Notes: a model not told the origin generated them from the letters alone. A DNA stretch of 64,000 bases from Gammaproteobacteria bacterium (GCA_023228645.1 JALOAT010000003.1:80979-144978); one strand, 5' to 3'. Numbered from the stretch's first letter, positions 39,875-49,141 are shown. Program-made: numbers and translations.

Positions 39875-40843
39875 ATGAAATGTGACAACGGATGTGGTAA
39901 TGAAGCTAAATTCTATTCAAAAGGAACAAAGAGGTGGCGTTGTGAACAATTTCCAAGTCAGTGCCCGGCTCAGAAGAAAAAACGTCAAAAACCACGCACT
40001 AAAGAATCTTTAGAAAAAGCTAAAAAGACTTGTATTGAAAAATATGGAGTTGAAAATCCAGCACAATTGGAAGACGTCAAAGAAAAAATGAAGGAAACCT
40101 GTTTAGAGCGTTATGGCGTTGAGTATGCACTATCGTCGCACGGAATTCGTGAAAAAATAAAGCAATCTATTTTAGAAGAATACGGGGTTCAACATATATC
40201 ACAGGCTGAGGCAATCAAGAAAAGAAAAATTGAGACGTGTCTAGAAAACTACGGGGTATCGAATCCGAGCCAATCTGAAGATATTAAGGAGAAAAAGCGT
40301 CAAACTAATTTAAAACGCTATAATGTTGAAAATCCTATGAATGTTAAAGAGTTTTCGAAAAAGATGGCTGAAAACACCGATTATATAATCCAAACACAAA
40401 ACTTTCAAAATACTATGATAGAACGATATGGTGTATCTAACCCAAGTCAAGTTTCAGAATTTAGAGATAAAGCGTTAAAGAATTCATACAAGAAAAAGGA
40501 GTATGTCTTTCCGTCCGGCAAGATAGAATATTGCCAAGGGTATGAGCCGCAAATGATTGATTGGTTATTATCGCAAGGATATGAAGAAAACGATATTATC
40601 GTATCTGATATAGAGAAACCAGAAATTTGGTATGAATTTGATGGGAAGAAAAGAAGATATTACCCTGATATCTTTATCAAAAGTGAAAATATGATAATTG
40701 AAGTTAAATCAAAATATACATTCACTCTTGATAAAGAAAAAAATAATATTAAACTATCGGCGTGCCGGAAGTTGAATTTTAGTTCCAGGATTTATGTCTT
40801 CGATAGCCTTAGAATGAGCTTTGACACCTATGATTCGTTCTAG
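39875..40843 (+). CDS. Homing endonuclease with repeats and Vsr/PD-(D/E)xK-type nuclease end
   Basis: 322 residues on the plus strand, opposite to its neighbours. An N-terminal Cys cluster (CDNGCGNE...C...C) is followed by about five ~30-residue repeats of the form ERYGVENPxQxxExKEK, a DNA-binding repeat of phage homing enzymes. The C-terminus has YEFDGKKRRYYPDIFIKSEN and IIEVKSKYTF, a PD...E-x-K active site. Its last 90 nt overlap the 3' end of the minus-strand exonuclease gene. Probably mobile and selfish. Confidence 0.85.
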   Translation: MKCDNGCGNEAKFYSKGTKRWRCEQFPSQCPAQKKKRQKPRTKESLEKAKKTCIEKYGVENPAQLEDVKEKMKETCLERYGVEYALSSHGIREKIKQSILEEYGVQHISQAEAIKKRKIETCLENYGVSNPSQSEDIKEKKRQTNLKRYNVENPMNVKEFSKKMAENTDYIIQTQNFQNTMIERYGVSNPSQVSEFRDKALKNSYKKKEYVFPSGKIEYCQGYEPQMIDWLLSQGYEENDIIVSDIEKPEIWYEFDGKKRRYYPDIFIKSENMIIEVKSKYTFTLDKEKNNIKLSACRKLNFSSRIYVFDSLRMSFDTYDSF

Positions 40844-41419
40844 TCCCAGATTGGCACGAATCATATTGATGGTCAATGCACCTTGTTCCAAACTATCCTC
40901 AATAGCGACGTGAGTGTGTGGAAACGCATCAAACCACTCCCTAGGCATTGCCCGCTTAGTAGTGTTTCTAAATGTTTTCTTAAGCATCGCCATAGCATAG
41001 GATTTGACATCTAGCGCACCAAATCCCATTGCATTATTCCCAAGAAAAGCACACATATACCAATTATAAAACATATAATCAAATGTAGCTGGATAGCCAA
41101 CAACAGTTGGTTTGCCCTTAAACGTTTGTCTAATATCATTAATCCATTTGCTACAATCCATCATAGCATCATAAGGTTTAACCATATTAATTCTTGTGAT
41201 ATCATATGCTTCTTGGTTATCTTCCCAAAACTTTTCAGTTTCAGGATGGGGCTTTGCATTTGGTAAGAGATCTAAATTGCGTTCAAACGAACCCAAATAG
41301 TTCTTGTCCATATCATAGGCAGCCAAACCAAAGCTCAACATTGAGCTAATTCCTGGAACTCGTCCATCAGCTTCAATATCAAGTGATAAGTAAATTTCTT
41401 CGTAATTCATATTTTCCAT
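40754..41419 (-). CDS. DEDDh 3'-5' exonuclease (RNase T/DnaQ type)
   Basis: 221 residues from the ATG at 41419 (41410 is possible). ExoI motif LSLDIEADG (D-x-E), a central Asp in TFDYMFYN, and ExoIII motif HTHVAIEDSLEQ (H...D). It degrades single-stranded DNA or RNA from the 3' end. The 3' end is overlapped by a homing endonuclease gene on the other strand. No polymerase domain, so it acts as a stand-alone nuclease. Confidence 0.85.
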   Translation of the reverse strand: MENMNYEEIYLSLDIEADGRVPGISSMLSFGLAAYDMDKNYLGSFERNLDLLPNAKPHPETEKFWEDNQEAYDITRINMVKPYDAMMDCSKWINDIRQTFKGKPTVVGYPATFDYMFYNWYMCAFLGNNAMGFGALDVKSYAMAMLKKTFRNTTKRAMPREWFDAFPHTHVAIEDSLEQGALTINMIRANLGLERIIGVKAHSKAIEDINPGTKIQLPARR

Positions 41420-41423
41420 TCTT

Positions 41424-41654
41424 TCAAAAATCGTAAACATCAAACCCAATTTTGAAAGCTGTTAAATCTGAACTTTCACGGAATTGGAAAATGACATAAT
41501 CTGTACCATCAAGGTCATCATAAACCATCTTACTGGAATGCAAATCAGCACAATGGTATCGGCACCATTTGTCGCCTTTGATTTTCACCTTGGCTAAATT
41601 AGGATGTTGTTCTTTTGTTATTGTAGTCTCAAAAGGATATATCTTATTTGTCAT
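41424..41654 (-). CDS. Small protein with shared C-terminal motif (family member)
   Basis: 76 residues from the ATG at 41654. Ends VIFQFRESSDLTAFKIGFDV, close to the 34979 protein (EQSDLTAFRIMF). Function unknown. Confidence 0.7.
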   Translation of the reverse strand: MTNKIYPFETTITKEQHPNLAKVKIKGDKWCRYHCADLHSSKMVYDDLDGTDYVIFQFRESSDLTAFKIGFDVYDF

Positions 41655-41668
41655 AATCACACTATAAA

Positions 41669-43075
41669 TTAGGATGACTTATTTGTCAATAACCTAATCT
41701 GCGGTGCTATCAATGATGGATGATCCATCATTGCTCCAAAATTTTCATTAGGATAACAAAGAAGGTTCCATTCTTCAATATTCATCCCAATCTGCTCAGC
41801 AAAAACAGGATCTAATGAATCATTGATTCTATTGGTCCAAATTTGATGCTCTCGGGTATCACCTAATGCGGTTAATGCGTGATTTTCCATTGCAAGACTT
41901 AGGATATCCATATCATCACCAAACCGAGTCGGAGTTAGGGATTGTTTAACCTGCTGTAACTCTGATCCTTTATATGAACCAGTTGTGGAAAACAAATTAG
42001 CCTTTTGAATAAAATCATTTTCATTACCACTCTTAATCATCATAGTAAATGCAATGATTTGGTCAATAATTGGCGTGTCTTCAAACAAATAGCAAGCTTT
42101 GGCCAAGACAATATTATTTTTATCAGTAATTTCCAAATCATATGGAATATGAACATTATAAGGATTGATAGTATTCAACAGCAAATTGGTCCTATCAGTT
42201 TTAGTCAAACGATAATTAAATTTATCGCCCTCTACGATATATTCATATCCTTTAATAAATCCTTCAATATCTTTTTTATCAAAGAATTTACCAAATAATT
42301 CAACTGCCCTAGATATAGCCTTTCTAGCATTCTTTTTATTTTTCTTGCTAAATTTATTCCTATATTGCTTTTTTACCTGGCCTGCGCGGTCAGGGAATAG
42401 ACTATAATCACTGTCGCCAGTTTCTAATACTACTTGATCTCCATCAAAGCGTAAATTCGCCATCATTTGCGCGTGTGCTCGAAAACGCTCTTCGCGCTGT
42501 TGTAGTTTCATCATCATAAATTCGCGAAGTTCACCAACGTCAACTTTGGATAGATTTCTGATAGACTGATGGCGGCGATCTTTCATACGCTTGGTCCATT
42601 TTGAAATGGTCAAATCGTTGCGCATAATTTCCAAATGGAAAGATCGATCACTCAAATCGTTCTCATTGGTGATACGTTTGATTGGTGGATGAAATCTATT
42701 ACCAAAATAACAGTCTGATATTCTACGAGCAAGAGCGTGCTTCATACTTTCAGGCTGATCATTGCTACCAAACATAATCTGAAGATCATAGAAGCATTGT
42801 TCAACTAAGCTAAGATGATTGTAGTTTTCATCGAAATGGTCAGTAACGATTGTCTGTAAATCAACTTGCTGATTATTGTCATAATAGAAGTCTCGAATAT
42901 TCGCTTCGCGAATTTCTGCTCGAAGTTCTTCCATAGTGATATCACCATTACTATAATCAACTAATCGATCTAAATTGAAATCAAGATCGTATAGCCAATC
43001 GTACACATCAGCAGTAATATAGCCTAATTCAAAACTTGAATCAAAAATATATTGAGTTTCGGCACAACCGGGCAA
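41669..43075 (-). CDS. Large hypothetical protein
   Basis: 468 residues from a TTG start with ggagg 5 nt upstream. Mostly helical with a strongly basic middle (about 225-260: KKQYRNKFSKKNKKNARKAI). No catalytic motif seen. The size and position suggest a conserved protein of this phage group; I cannot assign a function. Confidence 0.8.
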   Translation of the reverse strand: MPGCAETQYIFDSSFELGYITADVYDWLYDLDFNLDRLVDYSNGDITMEELRAEIREANIRDFYYDNNQQVDLQTIVTDHFDENYNHLSLVEQCFYDLQIMFGSNDQPESMKHALARRISDCYFGNRFHPPIKRITNENDLSDRSFHLEIMRNDLTISKWTKRMKDRRHQSIRNLSKVDVGELREFMMMKLQQREERFRAHAQMMANLRFDGDQVVLETGDSDYSLFPDRAGQVKKQYRNKFSKKNKKNARKAISRAVELFGKFFDKKDIEGFIKGYEYIVEGDKFNYRLTKTDRTNLLLNTINPYNVHIPYDLEITDKNNIVLAKACYLFEDTPIIDQIIAFTMMIKSGNENDFIQKANLFSTTGSYKGSELQQVKQSLTPTRFGDDMDILSLAMENHALTALGDTREHQIWTNRINDSLDPVFAEQIGMNIEEWNLLCYPNENFGAMMDHPSLIAPQIRLLTNKSS

Positions 43076-43076
43076 G

Positions 43077-43445
43077 TTATCCTCCCTTGGCAGGCCTTAC
43101 TGCCACGGCAGCGCCAGCACTGACGACATCTTGTGCAGTCTTTGCTTTGCTGATAGTGTTCACCTGGTCAGTTTCAATTTTTGAAATAGTGATCTTATTA
43201 TCAGCTGCTAATTGTTCTGCGTCAGCATCATCCAGATAAACTTTTCGATCTTTACCGATTTCATTCACTGATTTAATTGCTTTTTTGCGTTTTACCAAAT
43301 TAAAAAAAGTACGATCAGTAACAAAGAAAATATATCCTGCGTCGATTTTTTTCTGAATATATGTTAGCAACTCAAGATCTTGATCTTTGTCCCACGAAAT
43401 GCAGACATCGCCAGTGTTATTCAAAAGAACAATAAACTTTTCCAT
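43077..43445 (-). CDS. Hypothetical protein
   Basis: 122 residues; N-terminal beta/alpha region (VLLNNTGDVCISWDKD), then a low-complexity C-terminal tail (AGAAVAVRPAKGG). One nt from the next gene. No family recognised. Confidence 0.65.
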   Translation of the reverse strand: MEKFIVLLNNTGDVCISWDKDQDLELLTYIQKKIDAGYIFFVTDRTFFNLVKRKKAIKSVNEIGKDRKVYLDDADAEQLAADNKITISKIETDQVNTISKAKTAQDVVSAGAAVAVRPAKGG

Positions 43446-43448
43446 AGT

Positions 43449-43901
43449 TCACCTCGTCAAGTTAATATAAGTCATAAAGGCTTGAAAATCTTCGTCTTCT
43501 TCCAATTCTGGCGGATAAATGACAAATGCTCTATGATCTTTTTTATTGGCGAAAACTTTAATGTAATATAAGAAGTTTTTACCTCGTATCATTTGGGCCA
43601 GATCGTCAGTCAACTGAGTTGTCTTGTAGCTAGATTCAATAAATTTAAATCCGTCTTCTCTGCCATCCGGCCAAGCACGGCGTATTGCTTGAAAAGTCTT
43701 GTGCCCGGATGGATGATGTATTAGATCAATAGGGGTTGGGGCTGCACCCCATTTAGCACCAAATTTTGCCACTTTCACATCTGATTTCATTTGGTCAGAC
43801 CAAGTTAAGTAAAAATTGAGATCAATTTCACTCTTGTCATCCAAATAATAAAAGTGATTTTCGCCTAATGGCAAATGCTTTTTTTCACCAGTGTCCATCA
43901 T
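43449..43901 (-). CDS. Hypothetical protein, paralogue of its neighbour
   Basis: 150 residues. NHFYYLDDKSEI at the start and LEEDEDFQAFMTYINLTR at the end parallel the gene at 43898 (DSHYYFISDVVA and DNEDLQTFISYVQLTK). The C-terminal phrase also resembles the wider small-protein motif. Tandem duplication; overlap of 4 nt. Confidence 0.7.
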   Translation of the reverse strand: MMDTGEKKHLPLGENHFYYLDDKSEIDLNFYLTWSDQMKSDVKVAKFGAKWGAAPTPIDLIHHPSGHKTFQAIRRAWPDGREDGFKFIESSYKTTQLTDDLAQMIRGKNFLYYIKVFANKKDHRAFVIYPPELEEDEDFQAFMTYINLTR

Positions 43902-44314
43902 TTTGTAAGCTGCACATAAGAAATGAATGTTTGAAGGTCTTCATTATCAATATTTGATGGATTGATAGTAATATATGCCTTCCCATTAACGTCAATAAGA
44001 TCACACAGGTGTCGTATTTTTCTGTAAAATGGTTCAAGCTCTGGTACAATCCTAGTAAGGCTTCGCTTATAAGGAGAATTTTGGCTGGGGAATATTTTCA
44101 GCCTTCCATAAAAATAATTTTGGTTAGGCGTCTTATCAAATCTTGTGATTAGGCATTCTGGAACCGGTTCACCAAATTTAGTGGTAGCCGTACAAATATT
44201 ATTTTTTTGATCGGCTGACATTGACTCATAATCACCAAGTCGTATAGCCACAACGTCACTAATGAAATAATAGTGGCTATCACCAAGTTCTATGGATATG
44301 AATGATGTCGTCAT
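43898..44314 (-). CDS. Hypothetical protein, likely leaderless mRNA
   Basis: 138 residues from the ATG at 44314. It is paralogous to the gene at 43449. The promoter -10 (44327-44322) places the transcript start at or next to this ATG, and no ribosome binding site is present, so it may be translated from a leaderless mRNA. Confidence 0.65.
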   Translation of the reverse strand: MTTSFISIELGDSHYYFISDVVAIRLGDYESMSADQKNNICTATTKFGEPVPECLITRFDKTPNQNYFYGRLKIFPSQNSPYKRSLTRIVPELEPFYRKIRHLCDLIDVNGKAYITINPSNIDNEDLQTFISYVQLTK

Positions 44315-44321
44315 ACCAGAC

Positions 44322-44350
44322 TGTATATAACACAATGAGACGGCTGTCAA
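44322..44350 (-). promoter_or_regulatory. Sigma70-type promoter
   Basis: Minus strand TTGACA (44350-44345), 17-bp spacer, TATACA (44327-44322); start point next to the ATG at 44314. Confidence 0.75.
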
Positions 44351-44401
44351 GCACCTTACCAGGATTTATAATCTGTGTATAAATACAAAGGAGAAATAAA
44401 A

Positions 44402-45190
44402 ATGAACGATTATAAACCATATTGTTATATGATAGGATGGACTGCTCATAATATTTGGTATTATGGTGTTGAAATTGGTCAATTGACGAAGAAAGCACAT
44501 CCGTCAAATTTATGGACCAGTTATTTCACATCATCTAAAGAAGTAGAACAATTTAGATTATTGAATGGGGAACCCGACTTCATTAGCATTAGAAAAATTT
44601 TCAATGATCCTAAAAGTGCTCTGTTATGGGAGCATAAATTTTTATCAAGAATTGATGCTGCCAATAGTAAAAATTTCCTTAATAAATCAAATGGCTATAA
44701 TCATCATTTAGAATGGAATTTAACTCATTCAGATGAAACGAAAATTAAAATATCTGACACAAAGAAAGGTAAACGATGGGTTACTAATGGTATCCAAGAT
44801 TTATATATAGAACCACAATCCATTCCTGATGGATATCAACTTGGCAGAACTAATGGTGTCTTTGGATCCGGTAATAAAAATATAATGTATGGAAAAACTC
44901 ATACAGAAGAAGCAAGACAGAAAATATCATCAACTCATAAAGGAAAAATCATTTCAAAAGAGCAACGTGAAAAAATCTCTAAAGCAAATACTGGATTAAA
45001 AAGATCCAAAGAGTTTATTAATAAAATGAAAAAAATCGAAAAGACTGATGAATGGAATAAAAAGAATTCTGAAGCTCGGAAAAACACTAAACTGTATATC
45101 AATACAGAAACGTTAGTTAGAAAATATTTCAAAGCTTCAGATGTGATCCCACAAGGCTGGATTTGGATTAAAGATTACCAATCAGAATAG
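44402..45190 (+). CDS. Homing endonuclease (GIY-YIG-like with NUMOD3 repeats)
   Basis: 262 residues from the ATG at 44402 (aaaggag upstream). YCYMIGWTAHNIWYYGVEIG is a GIY-YIG-like core, and WEHKFLSRI a following segment typical of phage homing endonucleases. GKTHTEEARQKISSTHKGK and later ISKEQREKISKANTGLKRS are NUMOD3 DNA-binding repeats. It overlaps the minus-strand gene at 45175 by 16 nt, tail to tail. A selfish element. Confidence 0.83.
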   Translation: MNDYKPYCYMIGWTAHNIWYYGVEIGQLTKKAHPSNLWTSYFTSSKEVEQFRLLNGEPDFISIRKIFNDPKSALLWEHKFLSRIDAANSKNFLNKSNGYNHHLEWNLTHSDETKIKISDTKKGKRWVTNGIQDLYIEPQSIPDGYQLGRTNGVFGSGNKNIMYGKTHTEEARQKISSTHKGKIISKEQREKISKANTGLKRSKEFINKMKKIEKTDEWNKKNSEARKNTKLYINTETLVRKYFKASDVIPQGWIWIKDYQSE

Positions 45191-45453
45191 TTAGTCAAAT
45201 CCAACTCAAAAACCTTGCTATAAGTAGTATATTTTACTTTTTCTACAATCCCTAAGCTGGTAGGCGTGAACTCATAAGTGATTCCGCCGCCGATCGCTCC
45301 TTCATAAGGATAACCAGCCTCCCAACACGCGGTATGAATTGATGTTGGATCCTTAATAGTTTCTTTCTGAAGAGCTACTATCTCTGGATAAATTTCTTCA
45401 GAAATCCATTTCATAGCTCGAGCATATTGCTCTGGTGTAATTTCAAATTTCAC
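45175..45453 (-). CDS. Hypothetical protein coupled to purA-like gene
   Basis: 92 residues from a GTG (45453) that overlaps the purA-like stop as GTGA, with aaggga upstream. KFEITPEQYARAMKWISEE at the start and a Gly-rich YEGAIGGGITYEF in the middle. No family recognised. Coupling to the PurA-like gene suggests a related job. Confidence 0.7.
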   Translation of the reverse strand: MKFEITPEQYARAMKWISEEIYPEIVALQKETIKDPTSIHTACWEAGYPYEGAIGGGITYEFTPTSLGIVEKVKYTTYSKVFELDLTNYSDW

Positions 45454-46664
45454 GAAAACCAATCCCTTATAGTTTTTCCAGTTGGATCTGAGCAAATCAT
45501 TAAATTAAATTCTGGGAAGAAACACATAAGTTCACCCATCAATTCATAATTCAATAGTTCCTGGATTTCTCCATTGATTATGACTGGTATTCGGTTATCG
45601 TCACCAATCTGATCCATACAAGTAATAACAAGATTAAGTTGCTTTGTCAAATTGGAGAACCGCAAATCTCGATCAATACGCTCGCGTAATTTATTCAAGT
45701 TCAAGGGTGCAAAACGCAAAGATCCCTGGAATGGATTAGGACGGTTAGTCTTGTCTGAAAAATGCTCAACAGGTGCTTGATCAAGTTCATTTTCCAGTGG
45801 GCCAGCACCGTGACGAGTCAAATAACAGCGGGTAACATAATACATATTGAGCGATGTGATATGGTTAAGTTTGGCAAGCTTATCAATATTCATCAACCCA
45901 GTATTTGACCGAGTGACGTGTGGAAATTTGCCATAATGTTGATCAAGTAAAAGGCCTTGTGCCCCTTCAAAAACAATATTTTTAGATCGCTTACCAACCA
46001 TAAAAGTCAAATCGTTTGTTGGATTTCTAACTCCAGATGACTTTGCATTTTGCAAAAAGAAATCAATATCTTCAAAATATTTGTCAACAAATCGCTTATT
46101 TGAAAACGTATCTTGTATGTAATCAATCCTGCTCTCAATACCAAGATCTTTAGCCCGAGCCGGTACCCATTTGTCTACCATAAATTTAACGAAATCGTCT
46201 TTACATTCTTGGACTTTGTCGATAGCTAAGGTTAGACCGAGCTGTTCATATCGCTCAATAGTCTCTCCAAAGCCAAGGCCAACTGAGCCGTGGCGGCTAT
46301 CTGCTCGTTTCATTTCTAATTCTTGGTTTATTACCATATCCCAAGGGGTGGTAAACCTACATCTGTAATCATACCAAATATCAGGCTTACCAAAGGGCAA
46401 TTTTGAATATTCATCCATTTCTTTGCGAAAAATTACTGGATTGATGACAAATTCCTCACCCAACCAAGTTTTAGCACCCTTAAACGAACCAGCACCAATG
46501 TGACTGAAAACGTGTCGGTGGCCATCTTCGGACTGAACTGTATGACCAGCCTGTGCGCCGCCATTGAACCTAATTACCGTAGTATCATCATCAGATAACC
46601 AATTAGTAACTAGCCCCTTGCCACAGTCGCCAAAATTCGCACCCACCACTACACTTGCTTTCAC
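45450..46664 (-). CDS. purA: Adenylosuccinate synthetase-like protein
   Basis: 404 residues from a GTG at 46664 with aaggag upstream. VVGANFGDCGKGLVTNWL is the P-loop of PurA (GDEGKGK in E. coli); the catalytic Asp is kept but the next Glu is Cys. FNGGAQAGHTV keeps the second catalytic His. Also seen: ADSRHGSVGLGFGETIERYE, NIVFEGAQGLLLDQHYGKFP and VTRSNT. It joins IMP and Asp to adenylosuccinate. Phage PurZ relatives make the aminoadenine precursor but usually replace the catalytic Asp, so this looks closer to PurA. It is ~25 residues shorter than E. coli PurA. Confidence 0.85.
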   Translation of the reverse strand: MKASVVVGANFGDCGKGLVTNWLSDDDTTVIRFNGGAQAGHTVQSEDGHRHVFSHIGAGSFKGAKTWLGEEFVINPVIFRKEMDEYSKLPFGKPDIWYDYRCRFTTPWDMVINQELEMKRADSRHGSVGLGFGETIERYEQLGLTLAIDKVQECKDDFVKFMVDKWVPARAKDLGIESRIDYIQDTFSNKRFVDKYFEDIDFFLQNAKSSGVRNPTNDLTFMVGKRSKNIVFEGAQGLLLDQHYGKFPHVTRSNTGLMNIDKLAKLNHITSLNMYYVTRCYLTRHGAGPLENELDQAPVEHFSDKTNRPNPFQGSLRFAPLNLNKLRERIDRDLRFSNLTKQLNLVITCMDQIGDDNRIPVIINGEIQELLNYELMGELMCFFPEFNLMICSDPTGKTIRDWFS

Positions 46665-46688
46665 GATATATCTCCTTTTAACAACCCA

Positions 46689-46717
46689 TTCATAACATAT
46701 CAAATATTGACAGTCAA
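46689..46717 (-). promoter_or_regulatory. Sigma70-type promoter for purA-like gene
   Basis: Minus strand TTGACT (46717-46712), 17-bp spacer, TATGAA (46694-46689). Confidence 0.6.
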
Positions 46718-46759
46718 TACTAAATAGTGTAGTAATTGGTTGAAATTTTGGAGATGTTT

Positions 46760-47740
46760 ATGGAAAATTTTTATACATATATATATTTTGATCCAAGAAA
46801 ACCTGGGTCATATATGTATGAAGATTTGATTTTTAACTTTGAGCCTATCTATGTTGGCAAGGGTCAAGGAAATCGGTATCTTAAACATCTAAAAGATAAA
46901 ACACAAACCATCAAAGCTACAAAAATCAGAAAAATTATCAGTGAGGGGTTTGACCCTATAATTGTAAAAATAAAAGAAAATATTTCTGAATATGAAGCTA
47001 AAAAGCTTGAAGCTGAAATAATGAAAAAAATTGGAACTATAGTTGAAATTGATGTCTTGCCAAGAGGACCACTAACTAATACACGCTATACATCGTCATT
47101 TGAATCAGATTGCTTGAGTCAAGAAACTAAGCAAAAGCTGTCAACTATTGTTAAAAATTCTTGGACTGATGAATTAAAGACCCAACGTTCTGAAGAAATG
47201 AGAAAGAAATGGCAAGATCCAGAATATCGTGAAAGCCAAACTGCTAAAATTGCTGAAGTTGAACGTTCGGAAGAAAAACGCAAGCAAAAAAGTGAAAAAG
47301 GTAAAGAAGTTTGGCAACGCCAAGAATACCGTGATAAAAAAACTGGCGTTAAACGGTCAATTAATGCTCGTAAAAATATGTCTATTGGTCGAAAGAAAAT
47401 GATACAGGAAAAACCGGACTATATAAAAGCAATGTCTGAAACACAGAAAAAAGTTATGGAAAATCCTGAAATTAGGAAGAAAATTTCTGATAAAATATCT
47501 GGAAGGAAATGGTATCATAATCCATCGGACGGTAAATCCAAAGCTCTTCCAGAAAATGAAATTCAACATTATATTGATTTAGGATGGGTTAGTGGCAGGC
47601 TTCCAGGTAGAAAAAATAAAAAGAAACGCCCATCTGTTAGATGGATGACACGTATTGGTACTAAGGAAACTCGGCAAATTTTATTAGACCAGGTTGATAT
47701 CTATCAATCTAACGGATGGATTATTGGTAGAAAATTATAG
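46760..47740 (+). CDS. GIY-YIG homing endonuclease (LEM-3-like core)
   Basis: 326 residues from the ATG at 46760 (ttggag upstream). FYTYIYFDPRKPGSYMYED and EPIYVGKGQGNRYLKHL form the GIY-YIG core seen in LEM-3-type nucleases. A long Lys/Glu helix region with WQDPEYRESQ and WQRQEYRDKK repeats follows, then a WYHNPSDGKS segment like NUMOD-type modules. Its last 6 nt overlap the minus-strand gene at 47735. Probably selfish. Confidence 0.85.
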   Translation: MENFYTYIYFDPRKPGSYMYEDLIFNFEPIYVGKGQGNRYLKHLKDKTQTIKATKIRKIISEGFDPIIVKIKENISEYEAKKLEAEIMKKIGTIVEIDVLPRGPLTNTRYTSSFESDCLSQETKQKLSTIVKNSWTDELKTQRSEEMRKKWQDPEYRESQTAKIAEVERSEEKRKQKSEKGKEVWQRQEYRDKKTGVKRSINARKNMSIGRKKMIQEKPDYIKAMSETQKKVMENPEIRKKISDKISGRKWYHNPSDGKSKALPENEIQHYIDLGWVSGRLPGRKNKKKRPSVRWMTRIGTKETRQILLDQVDIYQSNGWIIGRKL

Positions 47741-48247
47741 ACCAGCTTTTTTGTTGCTTTCTTTTATAACATCAATTAATATGGTAGCAAGCTCAGGAAA
47801 TCTTTTACTATGAACGGCTAACTGAATATATTTTTGTTTACCCATAAATCTAATAATAGCGTGAGCTATTACAGAATCAAATTGAGCTGAAAGCCAATTA
47901 GCATCTAAAACATTGAGATAGGATTTGTTCAAAATAGATTTAGAAATTTCATCTGTAATTAGATTTCTATTTGCGTTTATTTCCTTTTCAATAGCAAAGC
48001 TATCTAATATACAATCAACTAATAAATTACTATAATGCTCGAGTTTAGTCCAATCAACGTTTTTATGATGTTGTTTATAAAAATCATCATTATTTCCAGA
48101 TGAAACCAATACTCTATAAGAGTTAAAAGTTTGGTCATCCAAACCAAGTTGAATAGTTTCGATCAACTTGGTTTGGAAATGAATTAAATCTTGATATACA
48201 CTGATCGGATGACTGAATGGCGAACCAATGACCACTGATGCTTTCAT
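47735..48247 (-). CDS. Hypothetical protein with PurA-like first residues
   Basis: 170 residues with a good ribosome binding site (gcgggag). It begins MKASVVIGSPF, reminiscent of VKASVVVGANF of the PurA-like protein on the other side of a homing endonuclease, but the P-loop is absent and the rest (helical) does not match. The similarity may be chance or a remnant. Function unknown. Confidence 0.7.
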   Translation of the reverse strand: MKASVVIGSPFSHPISVYQDLIHFQTKLIETIQLGLDDQTFNSYRVLVSSGNNDDFYKQHHKNVDWTKLEHYSNLLVDCILDSFAIEKEINANRNLITDEISKSILNKSYLNVLDANWLSAQFDSVIAHAIIRFMGKQKYIQLAVHSKRFPELATILIDVIKESNKKAGL

Positions 48248-48262
48248 TTTTCAATCTCCCGC

Positions 48263-49141
48263 TTAGAGCTGGATTCCATTAACTGCTCGAGCAACTACCG
48301 GTTGAGTAGCAGCATCCCAAGAATTGATAACAGTATGACGATCCGCGCCTTCATTAATCTGAATTACAGAAACTACCACTTCTGAAAGCTTAGTGTAATC
48401 ACTCAACAAAATTGCGTGATCGCCCATCAAAGCTTTCCAGCTTTCACGAACTTGTGTCGGACGATAATGCATATGGTTACCCTGTTCAACAATAATGTGG
48501 AAAGTGTGATACTTTTCGCTAACCATTTCATAAAGCTCTTCAGTCGTATAGTCCTTCTGAGCAGTGATTCCGATACGTGCAAGTTGTGCAGCTTCCAAAG
48601 TTGGCGGCACTTCTTCATCACCAATGGTAAAAAGATAGCCCTTTTCGCCACGAAGTTCATTATGATCTGTGGCTGTATGGAAAGTTGCAAAATACCAAGG
48701 AAGTTGATATGATTCGCTGCGATTGCCACCACCGCCGCCTTCGAGAAACATCTTTTCAAGCTGTGAGGTAATTCCTACATCAGGTTCAAATTGAGTTACC
48801 TGTAGTGGTGCCCGGTCATAAAAAATATCACCAATAGCCATACAACAAATTTGCGGATCTTGGACTGGTTGACGATTGATAATTTCTCCAACAAGGGTTC
48901 CAAGTCCAGAACGGACGATATGATCTGAAATCATACCCATTGATCCAGTAACATCGCTGGCGATGATAATTGGTGTAGCATTAGGGTTTTGCACCGAGTC
49001 ACGGCTTTCCCTAACTGTAATATGACGAGGATCGAGCGCCTCATCTATCCGATTTGATGTGAAGATTTGAGCTGTTGATTTAGTAGCAACTGTGCTTGAA
49101 TAGCTGGTGTAATCATCAGCATTCCAACGTGAATATCCCAT
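48263..49141 (-). CDS. vWA domain protein
   Basis: 292 residues. PIIIASDVTGSMGMISDHIV (about 56-75) is the vWA metal site (D-x-T-G-S). A Gly-rich loop EGGGGGNRSES (about 134-144) precedes helices, and YLFTIGDEEVPP (about 168-179) is the later Asp strand. Second vWA protein of the window. Strong ribosome binding site (aaggaga) and own promoter with a ~115-nt leader. Partner unknown. Confidence 0.83.
   Translation of the reverse strand: MGYSRWNADDYTSYSSTVATKSTAQIFTSNRIDEALDPRHITVRESRDSVQNPNATPIIIASDVTGSMGMISDHIVRSGLGTLVGEIINRQPVQDPQICCMAIGDIFYDRAPLQVTQFEPDVGITSQLEKMFLEGGGGGNRSESYQLPWYFATFHTATDHNELRGEKGYLFTIGDEEVPPTLEAAQLARIGITAQKDYTTEELYEMVSEKYHTFHIIVEQGNHMHYRPTQVRESWKALMGDHAILLSDYTKLSEVVVSVIQINEGADRHTVINSWDAATQPVVARAVNGIQL

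Noticed and set aside
39875..40843. CRISPR-like repeats
   Set aside because: The repeated ERYGVENP-type units are protein repeats of a homing endonuclease; no regular DNA repeat/spacer array was seen anywhere in the window.
45450..46664. PurZ of the Z-genome (diaminopurine) pathway
   Set aside because: The catalytic Asp typical of PurA is kept and no other Z-pathway genes are in the window; held as a question in the findings only.
46740..48247. Split gene: PurA-like start duplicated across a homing endonuclease
   Set aside because: Only about eight N-terminal residues of the 47735 protein resemble PurA; the rest does not, so interruption of one gene by the endonuclease is not supported.
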